Positions 63,908 to 64,000 of a stretch of 64,000 nucleotides of DNA are shown piece after piece. Under the pieces are notes generated by a model. That model worked only from the letters and a program-made list of their open reading frames with translations. It was not told the origin of the DNA and ran no database searches. The stretch comes from Artemisia argyi (lineage: Eukaryota > Streptophyta > Magnoliopsida > Asterales > Asteraceae). The position numbers and the translations under genes are program-made. Where the stretch lies: contig CM060687.1 in the NCBI GenBank assembly GCA_030686995.1, positions 172,775,090-172,839,089 on the forward strand, in the 5' to 3' direction. Every line of letters starts with the position of its first letter. Within the stretch, counting starts at the first letter, position 1.

Positions 63908-64000
63908 ATGGAGAACGTGAATCCACCATACTACAAACCACGAAATTCACCCACTCCAAATGACATCTTGATGTTTAAACAACATGAGGATGAACCTATC
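63908..64000 (+). CDS. Start of the third element's gag (cut by the window end)
   Basis: Opens MENVNPPYYKPRNSPTPND and reaches NDILMFKQHEDEP after only about 20 residues. In the second element the matching NDILMFQQRQGE comes about 150 residues in, so this gag has probably lost its N-terminal two-thirds. Confidence 0.6.
   Translation, partial: MENVNPPYYKPRNSPTPNDILMFKQHEDEPI

Overview
This window is a stretch of plant nuclear DNA. The evidence is LTR retrotransposons of plant lineages, plant-type receptor kinase genes with GT-AG introns, a Mutator-like transposase gene with introns, SINEs and MITEs. The retroelement protein families look most like those of Asteraceae; that placement is an inference from recalled family features, not a search result. 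No gene in the window is clearly intact. Almost all sequence is transposable elements or broken host genes.

Layout. 1-9.5 kb: a decayed Ty3/gypsy (Athila-like) element on the + strand, with an internal duplication/insertion, three in-frame stops and a 3' LTR. 9.5-9.7 kb: the tail of an hAT transposase (- strand). 10,842-21,231: a complete Tat-type Ty3/gypsy element on the - strand with two LTRs and matching AAAAT target duplications. It carries a spliced antisense gene (aORF, + strand) with its own TATA box. 21.2-24.9 kb: a hairpin MITE, a gutted LTR element and a CACTA-type terminus. 26.8-30.2 kb and 38.0-41.2 kb: two tandem copies of a G-type (S-locus) lectin receptor kinase gene, both broken by different lesions. 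Between them on the - strand are six exons of a Pumilio-24/PUF6-like gene (CPL region), split by a SINE that was itself split by a 4.4-kb solo LTR holding a second SINE. 42.7-47.0 kb: a foldback element split by a 3.25-kb solo LTR. 48.1-51.2 kb: a Mutator-like transposase gene cut by a gypsy LTR at 51,171. 51.2-64 kb: nested retroelements (gypsy in the MULE gene, copia in that gypsy, a second gypsy of the same family in the copia).

The most informative signals are the nested insertion order, which target duplications allow to be read directly; the antisense gene of the Tat element, whose core promoter copies the element's LTR promoter; the clustered TGACGGCGTCA near-palindromes just upstream of the TATA box in the Athila-like LTRs; and the opposed lesions in the two receptor kinase copies. 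Many nonsense codons in the elements fit C-to-T change at CAG, CAA or CGA codons, as expected for old methylated repeats.
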